32,678 nt of DNA from Candidatus Latescibacterota bacterium (GTDB lineage Bacteria > Latescibacterota > UBA2968 > UBA8231), in NCBI GenBank assembly GCA_022825185.1, contig JAJDYK010000309.1, positions 1 to 32,678 of the forward strand. The letters run 5' to 3'. Both the position numbers and the translations under genes were made by a program. The notes under the pieces are model-generated. The model was not told the DNA's origin and did not search any database. It worked only from the letters and a program-made list of their open reading frames with translations. Of this stretch, positions 1-7,793 are shown piece by piece. How positions within the stretch are numbered: position 1 is the first letter of the stretch; every line of letters starts with the position of its first letter.

Positions 1-300
1 TAATTCGCCTCGCTTAAACAGGATGTTGCCGATCCCCACCTGCGCTCCGGTATGGGTGGAATCCAGCGCCAAGGCTCGGCGAAAGGACTGTAGGGCCTCG
101 GGGTAGCGCGCTTGTTCGTGGTACACTTGGCCGAGCGCGTAATGGGCCTCGGCGTCCGTCGGATCTTCCGCGATTTGGTGCTGATAGCGGATCTCCCGCT
201 CGCCTAGGGTCTCTTCGGTGGGTGTACACCCGTTGAGGAGGGCTAGCAGGCAAGCAACGGCCCAACAGCGCCCTTGGATCCTTTTCCACTGGTTGCTCAT
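1..300 (-). CDS. TPR-repeat lipoprotein, N-terminal part (runs off the left edge)
   Basis: The frame is open from an ATG at 298-300 to the window edge, giving exactly 100 codons with no stop. Residues 1-25 form a lipoprotein signal peptide (K6, R7, R11, then a hydrophobic stretch) ending in the lipobox LLNGC, with C25 as the lipidated cysteine. From about residue 46 the sequence shows a tetratricopeptide repeat: A50-x-A52-H-Y-A-L-G-x-x-Y60, then Y66-x-E-A-L-x-x-F-x-x-A-L-x-L79-D. A second repeat starts at the edge. TPRs are protein-binding scaffolds, so this is probably a membrane-anchored periplasmic or surface adaptor. The start lies 2 nt past the TGA of the CRTAC1 gene upstream, which suggests one transcript and coupled translation. 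No strong SD is visible. The missing part could add more TPRs or another domain. Confidence 0.8.
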   Translation of the reverse strand, partial: MSNQWKRIQGRCWAVACLLALLNGCTPTEETLGEREIRYQHQIAEDPTDAEAHYALGQVYHEQARYPEALQSFRRALALDSTHTGAQVGIGNILFKRGEL

Positions 301-302
301 GC

Positions 303-1946
303 TCAGCCGGAGGAAGGTGGTTCTTCCACTTGGTGGATTTGGTCGATGGGCACTTGTACGAGCGTCTGCACGATTCCGCTGGGCCAGCGGATCTGGACGC
401 GATCCACCTGTTTGCGCTGGCCCAAGCCGAAGTACACTCGCAGATCGTTTTGCGAGAGATAGCTGCTGCCGCTGCGCACCTCCTCGACTTGCACCAAATC
501 GCCGCTTACCACTCGGATCACCGCCCCAATCCCGTCCCGGTTGCTGACCCGGCCGACGGTCTTAAAGGCGATCCAGTGGTTGTGCTGGCCGCTGTCGTTG
601 CGCAGCAAAAACGCCCGCTGGTTGTTGTTGGAGACAAAAGCATCTAGGTCGCCGTCGTTGTCGATGTCGGCAAAGGCTGCGCCCCGGCCGACTCCGCCCA
701 AGGCAGTAGTCGGCACGAGCGCAAACCGCCCGGCCCCGTCGTTGGCAAAGAGTTGGTCCGGCTGCGGATAGGACGCGGCTTGGTCGAACGCCTGCACTTC
801 TGGATGGACGTGGCCATTGGCCAGATAGAGGTCTAGGTCTCCGTCGTTGTCGTAGTCGAAAAAATCCGTGCCAAAAGTCAAAGTCGCAAGCGTAGGCTCG
901 CCCAATCCCGACGGAAAGCTCAGGTCGGCAAATGTGCCGTCGCTATCGTTGCGATAGAGGCGGCAGCTTTCCCACTGGAAATTGCAGACCACGATATCCA
1001 AATCGCCGTCCCGGTCGCAGTCGCCAAAGTCCGTGCCCATGCCGGCCTCGGGGCGAGCGCTCTCGCTGAGCGCCACCCCCGCGCTCAATCCCACTTCGGC
1101 GAACCGCGTTGCGCCGTCGTTGCGGAAGAGGAAATTGGCCTTCATGTCATTGGCCACATACAGGTCTGCGTCGCCGTCCCCGTCGTAGTCGCCAAAGACG
1201 ACGCCCAATTGGCGGCCGGCTTCGCTGTACACGCCGGCTGGCCGGGTAATATCGGCGAATTTCCCGCCCAGATCGTTGCGGAAGAGGGCACCGGATTCTC
1301 CTTTGTACTGAGTGGGGGCGCAATAGACCGGGATTTCCCCTTGGCGACATCCTTCATCGTACGCTAGATCAACGAAGACGTTGTTGGCAACATAAAGGTC
1401 TAGGTCTCCGTCGTTGTCGATGTCGGCAAACGCCGCGCTAGTACTCAGGCGGGGATCGCCGACCCCGGCGTCGGCAGTCTGATCGGTGAAGGTTCCATCA
1501 CCCTGATTATGATACAGGACGTTGGGACCGAAGTTGGTCACGTACAGATCCACGTGCCCGTCGTTGTCGATGTCCCCGACGCAGGTACCCATGCCATAGC
1601 CCGGATGGCCCGTCCGCGTTTGCGCAGTCACATCGGCAAAGGTACCGTCGCCTCGGTTGCGATAGAACGCGTTGGTGGGGAGGTCCTCGGCGACAAAACC
1701 CGGCAGCGGCGCGCTGTTGACCGCATAGAGGTCTTGGTCGCCGTCGTTGTCGTAGTCGAGGAAGGCCGCGCCCGACCCGTAGGTTTCTACATAATAGTAG
1801 CGCCCGCTCGCCCCATTCTGATGGTGGAATTCAATGCCCGCCTCCTGCGCCACTTCTACAAACGCTGGTCCGATCTCTGGTTCTGTTGGCCCGCATCCTG
1901 CGCCGCTCACGATGAGCAGTGCCCACAAAGACAAAACCGCGGCCAC
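303..1946 (-). CDS. CRTAC1 family lipoprotein with FG-GAP/VCBS repeats and ASPIC/UnbV C-terminus
   Basis: A 547-residue exported protein. The N-terminus (GTG start) is hydrophobic and ends in SGAGC, a lipobox, with the cysteine at residue 18. It is followed by seven FG-GAP-type repeats with the calcium-loop signature F-x-D-x-D-N-D-G-D-x-D-L-Y-x-x-N, which fold as a beta-propeller. An insertion carrying two cysteines (EGCRQGEIPVYCAP) sits between repeats, as is usual for CRTAC1 proteins. The last ~75 residues match the ASPIC/UnbV module (NRDGIGA, SGSSYLSQND, FGLG, VRWPSG-like). The family is common on bacterial surfaces; its biochemical role is unclear, and binding is more likely than catalysis. 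The start is uncertain: GTG has no clear SD and the signal peptide has no basic residue, but no ATG lies between it and the upstream in-frame stop. It sits in a run of lipoprotein genes. Confidence 0.88.
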   Translation of the reverse strand: MAAVLSLWALLIVSGAGCGPTEPEIGPAFVEVAQEAGIEFHHQNGASGRYYYVETYGSGAAFLDYDNDGDQDLYAVNSAPLPGFVAEDLPTNAFYRNRGDGTFADVTAQTRTGHPGYGMGTCVGDIDNDGHVDLYVTNFGPNVLYHNQGDGTFTDQTADAGVGDPRLSTSAAFADIDNDGDLDLYVANNVFVDLAYDEGCRQGEIPVYCAPTQYKGESGALFRNDLGGKFADITRPAGVYSEAGRQLGVVFGDYDGDGDADLYVANDMKANFLFRNDGATRFAEVGLSAGVALSESARPEAGMGTDFGDCDRDGDLDIVVCNFQWESCRLYRNDSDGTFADLSFPSGLGEPTLATLTFGTDFFDYDNDGDLDLYLANGHVHPEVQAFDQAASYPQPDQLFANDGAGRFALVPTTALGGVGRGAAFADIDNDGDLDAFVSNNNQRAFLLRNDSGQHNHWIAFKTVGRVSNRDGIGAVIRVVSGDLVQVEEVRSGSSYLSQNDLRVYFGLGQRKQVDRVQIRWPSGIVQTLVQVPIDQIHQVEEPPSSG

Positions 1947-2003
1947 GGGACTAGTAGGGAGCGGAGGAATTGAGATGAACGTGGGTTGCCTCGACGAGTG
2001 ATG

Positions 2004-3689
2004 TCATGGGCTAGCGGGGCTGGCGTCTAGTCTGCCCAACTGCTCTTCAAACACCACAACCCGATCGGCGTATTGATTCCTGAGCCGGGTGAACAAGGAG
2101 TCGAAGAGGGCCTTTTCTTGCTGTTTCTGCACCCACCACCGCGCCCGCGAAGCCGCCTGTGCAAAAGGCGTGGGACGCGGGGGAATGCGCTTCTGCACCT
2201 CGAATATCGAATAGCCTTCGTCGAGGGCCACTGGTCCGGTGAGCACTCCCACCGGCGCGGCGACCACCGAATCGTAGAAGGCTCCGAAAACCCGCCGCTC
2301 GGAAGGGTGGTTGTGGATGTGGTATTGCCCGTGCCCGCCCTCGGCATCCGTGCGGAGCGTGTGGCGGGCGGCCAGCTTTTCTAGGGGGTCGCCGGTGCGG
2401 ACCCGCTGCAAGAGTTGTGCCGCTTCGGCGTGGGTCGCCACTAGCACCTCCGCCACCTGAATCTCTTCTAGTTCCATAAACTGTTGCGGATGGTCGTCGT
2501 AATATTGGCGGGCCATGGCGCTATCGACTTCGGTCCGCTCTACGACTTCCTCTCTGCGGAGAGCTTCGAGCAGCAGCGATTTTTTCTTGTCCTGCAACCA
2601 GGCTGCTATGGTCGAATCTTGGTCCAAGCCTTCCTGCAAAGCTGCTTGATAGACGAGGGTGCGCGGCAAGAGGTCCCGGTGGATGAACTCGGCAATCCCG
2701 CTGCTGTCGAAGGAAACCGAGCGGATGAACCAATAGGCGTTATAGGTTTCGGCGAAATCCAGCAGCGTTACCTGCCCGCCCTTGAAGCGGCAGAGGATCA
2801 CTTCCTGTTCTTCGGGACCCAACAGCATCCCGCGACCGTCGGATTCGGCCATCCGATCGACTAGCAACCGGATCGCCTCGCCATCTAGCTGGGCGTTTAG
2901 TCGCTCTTTGAGCTGTGCGATCAGCTCATTCCAGCGGGTGCGGAACTCGTTCCAGTACTGCTCGCGGAGAAAGGCCGCTCGGTAGTGCGTAGGTGCTGGG
3001 CCTTGGGACAGGACCTTGAAAATCTCGTAGTGTTCCCCCACGAGTAAAGGCTGACTCAAATCTCCAACCTGTAGGTCGAATATCTGCTCTCCCACTTCTA
3101 AAGGCAGCCCCATCTCCTCCAAGTTGCCGCGTCCGTACCAGGCATCAATCGCCCCGCCGTGGGCGGCTGTCGGCGCGATAGAATACCTGCGGGCCACCTC
3201 GGCAAAATTCCACCCCTGCTCCAAGTCGCGCATGGCCTTTTGGGCTTCTGCCGCGCTGGCGGTGCGGATATGGGCCAAGCGCAACATCCGATTCCACTTG
3301 TTCGTCGCAAAATTCTGACGCATACCATCCACGGCGAGATCTACATCCGCGAGGATGGTCCGCACGGCGTACTCATCGACCAGTTTCTTGCGCCGTTCCC
3401 GATCCCATTGACGCATGAACTCCACTGTCTGATCCAGTCGCTGCTCCTGCGCGTCGATGAGCATCAGCTTCATGTCGATCATCGTCTGCAAGTAGAAACG
3501 CCACGCTTGGAGGCCCTCTTCAGGGTCGCGGTAATTGGCGGTGGATTCTTCGCGGAACTGGCGCAGGTCTGCGAGCTCGATTTTTTCGTCGCCTACTCTA
3601 GCGACCACGTCGGCATCCACTTGTGGCCCGCAGCCACTCCACCACAGCGACGCGAGGGCGATTCCCATAACGGACCGAGCGCGCACCAT
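2004..3689 (-). CDS. Lipoprotein with two PpiC/parvulin-type peptidyl-prolyl isomerase domains
   Basis: A 561-residue SurA/PrsA-like folding factor. Residues 1-20 are a lipoprotein signal peptide ending in WWSGC (C20). Residues 25-130 form a helical SurA-N-like region. The first parvulin-like domain lies at about 135-230 (LAHIRTAS, HGGAIDAWYGRGNL, VGDLSQPLLVGEHYEIFKV). The second lies at about 408-502 (VAEVLVATHAEA, GGHGQYHIHN, VGVLTGPVALDEGYSIFEV). A charged helical segment follows. Such proteins help outer-membrane or surface proteins fold in the periplasm, fitting the many exported products here. The first domain keeps the GG-x-x-x-W-Y/F pattern; the second is more divergent and may be structural only. 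The ATG overlaps the TAA of the upstream gene by one base (TAATG) and has GAGGA as SD, so translation is coupled. Confidence 0.88.
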   Translation of the reverse strand: MVRARSVMGIALASLWWSGCGPQVDADVVARVGDEKIELADLRQFREESTANYRDPEEGLQAWRFYLQTMIDMKLMLIDAQEQRLDQTVEFMRQWDRERRKKLVDEYAVRTILADVDLAVDGMRQNFATNKWNRMLRLAHIRTASAAEAQKAMRDLEQGWNFAEVARRYSIAPTAAHGGAIDAWYGRGNLEEMGLPLEVGEQIFDLQVGDLSQPLLVGEHYEIFKVLSQGPAPTHYRAAFLREQYWNEFRTRWNELIAQLKERLNAQLDGEAIRLLVDRMAESDGRGMLLGPEEQEVILCRFKGGQVTLLDFAETYNAYWFIRSVSFDSSGIAEFIHRDLLPRTLVYQAALQEGLDQDSTIAAWLQDKKKSLLLEALRREEVVERTEVDSAMARQYYDDHPQQFMELEEIQVAEVLVATHAEAAQLLQRVRTGDPLEKLAARHTLRTDAEGGHGQYHIHNHPSERRVFGAFYDSVVAAPVGVLTGPVALDEGYSIFEVQKRIPPRPTPFAQAASRARWWVQKQQEKALFDSLFTRLRNQYADRVVVFEEQLGRLDASPASP

Positions 3690-4453
3690 TAGAGTTCCTC
3701 GGCGCGGCGTTGCTTGGCCAGGTACACTTCGCGCGTAAATGGGTAGGCGATGTCGATGGTCTCTACCGGCTGATCGCGGTAGTCGAAGCGCAGCACCATC
3801 TCTGGGATCCGCACTTCAAATGCTTCGACATCGTTAGCTAGCGGGGCAAAGGCGATGAAGCCTTCGCGCTCTTGGCCGCTGAAGATCATCTCGTCTTCTG
3901 GATACATGGTGCGGGTCAGCAGATCGCGCCGCTCGCGGAAGGGAAGGAAGGTATTGCCGGCATAGCCTATGGCATACGGGGCAAAGTACTCGTCTAGCGC
4001 CAGTCGGGTGAAGGCTTGGTAGCGCCGACCATTGGCGCTGGCGATTTCTATGGCGTAGGGATTGAGCCACACCTTGGGATAGGCGTAGTTCTTGACCTTG
4101 AGTAGAAAGACCGTAAAGCGGGTGGGATGTTCCTCTTCCCAGCCCGGCTTCCAGTCGCCGTAGGTGTAGGGATTGACTGGCGCGAGATAGGGGTTGGGAT
4201 CGTGAAAGCCCTCCGGCTGCTGCGAATGGCCGCTTAGCTGCCGATTGAGCATGGCCACGGTCAGCGGCAACAAACTCACTTCCAAGCGGTTTTTGACGAA
4301 GGTGATGCTGTGGTCGTCGCGGACGACGAAATCCGCTCCCGCCAAATTAGTGGCCGGCAATATGGGACCGGCAAAGTGGCGGTAGCCCAATTTGTGCCCG
4401 CAGCCTCCGGCGAGTAGCGCGGCGCACAGCAGACAGCCTATCCATGTTTTCAT
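3689..4453 (-). CDS. Lipoprotein of unknown function
   Basis: A 254-residue protein with a classic lipoprotein signal peptide: MK at the start, a hydrophobic stretch, and LAGGC with C18 as the lipid site. The mature part is rich in aromatic residues and beta-forming stretches. It contains patches such as RFTVFLLKVKNYAYPKVWLN and ends with a basic tail. I do not recognise a family; the fold may be a single beta-sandwich. It lies 18 nt after the surface-protein gene and overlaps the PPIase gene by one base, so it is the second gene of the five-gene minus-strand run. A role as an accessory subunit of the surface assembly is a guess from position only. Confidence 0.8.
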   Translation of the reverse strand: MKTWIGCLLCAALLAGGCGHKLGYRHFAGPILPATNLAGADFVVRDDHSITFVKNRLEVSLLPLTVAMLNRQLSGHSQQPEGFHDPNPYLAPVNPYTYGDWKPGWEEEHPTRFTVFLLKVKNYAYPKVWLNPYAIEIASANGRRYQAFTRLALDEYFAPYAIGYAGNTFLPFRERRDLLTRTMYPEDEMIFSGQEREGFIAFAPLANDVEAFEVRIPEMVLRFDYRDQPVETIDIAYPFTREVYLAKQRRAEEL

Positions 4454-4471
4454 TGCGTTTGACTCTTTCGT

Positions 4472-6499
4472 TCAATAGATCACGGCGACGGGTTGTAGGC
4501 GCACCGCTCGCCCCTGATCCGTTTCCACTTCCACGCGCGCTAGGTACACGCCCGGGCGGACCAATTGCCCAGCCGCGTCCCGACCGTCCCAGTGGACCGC
4601 ATGGCGTCCTGCGCCCTGCACACTGGGCGGTGCTTGCCATACCGGCCGGCCGTCGAGGGCGTAGAGGCCGACTTGTACTTGGGACGACTCACGCACCCGG
4701 AAGAGGGTGTATTGTATGGACAACAGGTCGTTTATGCCATCGCCTTGGGGGGTAAACGCGCCGTTACCTGCCTCGACGTCTCCCAACACTCCGCCCGTGG
4801 AGGCGGCAGATGCCACGACGAGCAACTGGTTGGAACCTAGCTCTGCGCTGACATCCCCTCCTTCGACGCGCTGCAACAAGCTCGGCTCGTGGCGGTTGAA
4901 GACCTCGCCGCCAAATTCGCCAGCTTCGCCGTACAGCACGGCTTCGAGACCGATGCGCAGTCGCTGGTCGCCGCTGGGGTGCAAGGGGCGCGGCAAGAAC
5001 ACCACAAAGCCGCTTTCTTCGCGTAGCAAACTGTCCGGCTCTACGGCGCTGAGCGGGTCGCCCATCTCCAAATAGCGAAATGTGGCTTCCGCTGGCGCTG
5101 AGATGCGCACGGCGTCGCAGCCGATGCGGTCCGCGCTGGCAAATTCCACGCCTAGGTCGTACGTGAATGGGGTTTTCGCGCCCGCTGGGACGCGCACTTG
5201 TCCGCCTTGGGGGTGGGGTTCCGCCGCGAGGACGATCTCGCCGACGACCCGGTCGGCTAGCAGGGGCGCGATCTCGATTTGCAGGGAATCGAGGCGGGCA
5301 AATTCCCATAGCTCGTCCGTTGCTAGCTGGATGCGCAATTGGAAATATCGGCCCCACGGCAGGCGCGGATGCTGGCCCGAGTCCTCCAACGGCAGCGACC
5401 AGAAGCTCCAGTTTTGCAGGTCTTCGGCCACTGGACCGCGAAAGCCGACCGCTATGGTAGCGCCGCGCGTCTCTAGCGGTATCAGTCGATCCCACTGCCT
5501 CTTGGTCACCTCTACGTGGGCACCCAGATCGTCAAAGCCAAAATAAGCCGTTGGGGTGTCGTCGCGCCCGGTGCGGATTTCCACTTGAGCGCGGGTTGGG
5601 CCGTCGGACGGCAGCAGTTGCTCTCCGTCCTTGCGCCATTTGCTCACCGCTAAGCGCACCTGCCCGAAGTTGACCTCTCGTCCCAAATCTATGACCTGCG
5701 ACTCATAGGTCGCCTGCGGCGCGAAACCCCGGCCGTAGATTTCCATCTCGGCAAAGGCCGAGCGCGTGACAATGGGGTCGCCGTACAGGGTAAATCCGTC
5801 GGGAATGGCGATTAAGCGGAAGAAGCGGAGGTATTGGGTGGGAAACGCGATTTCGGTCACCACGTCGGCATTGCGCTCCTCGTAGCCGAGGGGGATGGCC
5901 AGCGGACAGCACGGCCCGTCGCCCCGCCAGACGAACCCGCGCTCTATTTCCTCTTGCATAATGCCGGTCTCGGCTTTGGCGGCCGTCAGACTATAGGACT
6001 TGAGGATGTAATTGGGCCTGAAAGGCTCGTCGCTTTCGGGGCTGACGCCTTCGGGAGGGAAAAAGACGAAGCGCTCTACGGGCACTTGGGTGCCCATGTC
6101 TATGGTATAGAAGATGCCAGCTAAGTCCCGCCGCTCTATGTACGTGGTTGGATCCCCATCGACGAAGAGAAAGCTTTCCGTGGCTTGGTATAGGGTATTG
6201 TGATTGATGTCCGTCCAGAAGCGCGGATGACCGGGACGAAATTGCGGGTCGGTGGGAAAGCGCCAGCGCTGCCAAGGGCCGAGCTGGGGCAAGATGTTTT
6301 CGTTCGGGTCGAATTCAAAAGGCTGGAGGGCGTGGGAAGTGTCGTCGATCATTAGGCTGAAGTCCACCACGTCCGCTGGCGCGACGCCACCCTGCCCGCC
6401 GAGTTGCCACCACTCTTGTGCCGCCCCAGGGCTACAAACACCTATCAGCACAACACAGGCTAAAATTGCGCCTTTAAGAATTTCCAGAGGGCTTCTCAC
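4472..6499 (-). CDS. Large secreted surface protein with galactose-binding-like domain and C-terminal FlgD-like Ig tail
   Basis: About 675 residues from the GTG at 6497-6499. I prefer this start because GGAG lies 9 nt upstream and it gives a clean signal peptide (RSPLEILKG, hydrophobic stretch, SPGAAQ). A longer reading from 6571 would begin inside a terminator hairpin. The mature protein opens with WWQLGG. It then has a discoidin/F5-8C-like region (VDGDPTTY; IDMGTQVPVERFVFFP), a central segment with RTGRDDTPTAYF and NWSFWSLP, a beta-sandwich region starting at VVGEIVL, and a last ~95 residues with GDGIND, LYALDGRPV and HWDGRDAAGQLVRPGVYLAR. That tail matches FlgD-type Ig/T9SS-like C-terminal domains and ends in VAVIY. 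The same order of modules occurs in the proteins at 12429 and 14363, so the three are paralogues. First gene of the minus-strand run. Confidence 0.82.
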   Translation of the reverse strand: MRSPLEILKGAILACVVLIGVCSPGAAQEWWQLGGQGGVAPADVVDFSLMIDDTSHALQPFEFDPNENILPQLGPWQRWRFPTDPQFRPGHPRFWTDINHNTLYQATESFLFVDGDPTTYIERRDLAGIFYTIDMGTQVPVERFVFFPPEGVSPESDEPFRPNYILKSYSLTAAKAETGIMQEEIERGFVWRGDGPCCPLAIPLGYEERNADVVTEIAFPTQYLRFFRLIAIPDGFTLYGDPIVTRSAFAEMEIYGRGFAPQATYESQVIDLGREVNFGQVRLAVSKWRKDGEQLLPSDGPTRAQVEIRTGRDDTPTAYFGFDDLGAHVEVTKRQWDRLIPLETRGATIAVGFRGPVAEDLQNWSFWSLPLEDSGQHPRLPWGRYFQLRIQLATDELWEFARLDSLQIEIAPLLADRVVGEIVLAAEPHPQGGQVRVPAGAKTPFTYDLGVEFASADRIGCDAVRISAPAEATFRYLEMGDPLSAVEPDSLLREESGFVVFLPRPLHPSGDQRLRIGLEAVLYGEAGEFGGEVFNRHEPSLLQRVEGGDVSAELGSNQLLVVASAASTGGVLGDVEAGNGAFTPQGDGINDLLSIQYTLFRVRESSQVQVGLYALDGRPVWQAPPSVQGAGRHAVHWDGRDAAGQLVRPGVYLARVEVETDQGRAVRLQPVAVIY

Positions 6500-6556
6500 C
6501 AGCGAGGTCTCCACAAGATGCTCTCCATCGCCCGAACGGGCGACGCAAATGATTAA

Positions 6557-6584
6557 GGGGAAGGGGCGCACATGCCCCTTCCCC
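6557..6584 (-). terminator. Hairpin terminator after the CBM9-like gene
   Basis: A perfect 11-bp inverted repeat (GGGGAAGGGGC / GCCCCTTCCCC) with a 6-nt loop at 6568-6573. On the minus strand it lies 24 nt past the stop of the 6608 gene and is followed by TTAATCATTT, a weak T-rich tail. It separates that gene from the surface-protein gene further downstream, and it argues against starting that gene at 6571. Confidence 0.65.
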
Positions 6585-6607
6585 TCATAACAGATTCTAC
6601 TGAATTG

Positions 6608-7516
6608 CTACTTGAGGCGTTGGGACATGTTGTTTTTGATGTGGCCCCAAGTGTCATTTTCCACGTTAGTCTCGGTCGCCGCCAGCGCCCAGAAGTCGGG
6701 CATCTGCGAGGCATCGACGTCCTGCGACTGGCTGCCGTCGTTGATGTACATGGAGTGCTTGCGTCCACCGCCGGGCTGGTCGGCGTCGAGCGGGCGATAG
6801 CCGAGGTGGATCACGTCGTCTTCGGCGAACGTGTGCCGCGTGCTCTCGGATTCGCTCAGGCCCCAGATGTCCCACAGGGCACCTCGCCACTCATAGGTGT
6901 ACGTAACCCCGACCGTCAGGTTCTCAGCACCTGCTGGCAGGACGGTCCACGCAGCCTCGAAAAACTCCGGCTCCACGCCCCACAGCAGCTCTTGGGAGTC
7001 GATGAACTCTAGCTGGCTGTAGAAGAAGCAGGTCTGGTTGGGCAACAGGGACTCGCCAGCCGGCGGGAAGATGCGCACGTGCCAGCGCTGGCCATTGGCG
7101 ATCTGCTCGAGGTCGGAGCCGAGGATATTGCCGCCGAGGTGATCGGCGTCAACGGTGATCTGCAAGCAGTCGTCTTTCCACCACTCCTTGACGGGCGAAT
7201 CGTACTTGAGGGTGTCATCGACAAAGCGCGCAAAGCCGTACCACTTGTTGTCTGGCGGTGCCGACCAACCGTTGAGGATGGTAAAATCGTAGTCCGACAA
7301 CTCGACGAAATCGCTGGCTCGGTCGAAGAAATCGGGTTGATTGAGGGCGAGAGCCGGGTCGTACCAACCCCAGTCGTCGTCGTTGCCGTCGATGGTGATG
7401 GCCGCCGGATCGGGTACCTGGGGGTAGAACACGGTCACGCCTACGTGGGCAAAAGCCGCCGTGCTCAACAGGCAGGCCAACCCAAAGGACAAGGCGAAAA
7501 AGCCGAACTTTCTCAT
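6608..7516 (-). CDS. Secreted CBM9-like (carbohydrate-binding family 9-like) protein
   Basis: 302 residues from the ATG at 7514-7516, which has a near-perfect SD (AAGGAGC, 7 nt upstream) and begins a textbook signal peptide: MRKFGFFALS, hydrophobic stretch, TAAFA/H24. The mature protein starts HVGVTV, followed by VPDPAAITIDGNDDDWGWYD. That resembles the first strand and W-containing start of CBM9-like or DOMON-like beta-sandwiches, which bind sugars or similar ligands. Later landmarks are WWKDDCLQITVDADH, VTYTYEWRGALWDIWG and GGGRKHSMY. It is a clear paralogue of the protein at 16795. An in-frame TTG leader upstream would add about 25 residues before the signal peptide and is less likely. Ligand unknown. 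A terminator follows, so it may be made in larger amounts than the genes behind it. Confidence 0.83.
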   Translation of the reverse strand: MRKFGFFALSFGLACLLSTAAFAHVGVTVFYPQVPDPAAITIDGNDDDWGWYDPALALNQPDFFDRASDFVELSDYDFTILNGWSAPPDNKWYGFARFVDDTLKYDSPVKEWWKDDCLQITVDADHLGGNILGSDLEQIANGQRWHVRIFPPAGESLLPNQTCFFYSQLEFIDSQELLWGVEPEFFEAAWTVLPAGAENLTVGVTYTYEWRGALWDIWGLSESESTRHTFAEDDVIHLGYRPLDADQPGGGRKHSMYINDGSQSQDVDASQMPDFWALAATETNVENDTWGHIKNNMSQRLK

Positions 7517-7793
7517 GCTATACGCTCCTTGATTGGAAGATATGGAGAAAGGAAAAGGAATATGGGAAGTGTCGTTCAACAAGCTATGCAACCTCCTTTC
7601 GGATTAATGCGTTTGCTAGGAAGGCTTTACATTAACAAAAAAACAAAGGCAATACAAATTTATGCAAAGAAATGCCGTTTTTGCGGGCGCAACAGCGCGG
7701 TTCTGACTTGGTAGGCAGTGGGAACGGGGCGTATATTGTCAGCCGATGGTGCTCGCAGACTTAGGCGGGCTTTTCCCCATTAGGAGATGGATC
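7517..7793. promoter_or_regulatory. Divergent intergenic region between the two arms of the surface locus
   Basis: 277 bp with no convincing gene, locally AT-rich (7620-7680) in an otherwise GC-rich window. It must hold the promoters for the minus-strand CBM9-like gene and the plus-strand barrel operon. A good plus-strand promoter is listed separately. For the minus strand I see an extra AAAGGAGG at 7592-7599, about 75 nt ahead of the real start, but no convincing -35/-10 pair. Confidence 0.6.
7708..7737 (+). promoter_or_regulatory. Candidate sigma70-type promoter for the barrel operon
   Basis: TTGGTA at 7708-7713, an 18-nt spacer, and TATATT at 7732-7737. Transcription would start near 7744, leaving a leader of about 50 nt that contains AGGAG at 7782-7786, 7 nt before the ATG at 7794. 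A second promoter with the same spacing and the same -10 lies at 12374-12403. Confidence 0.45.

Noticed and set aside
600..1770. Recurring DNA string like GTCGTTGTCGATGTCGGCAAA, resembling a DNA repeat array
   Set aside because: It encodes the FG-GAP loop D-I-D-N-D-G-D in each repeat; irregular spacing, not CRISPR or a regulatory array.
6500..6571. N-terminal extension of the 4472 surface protein starting at GTG 6571
   Set aside because: That start lies in the loop of a perfect 11-bp terminator hairpin, and the resulting N-terminus would bury the signal peptide; the GTG at 6499 has an SD.
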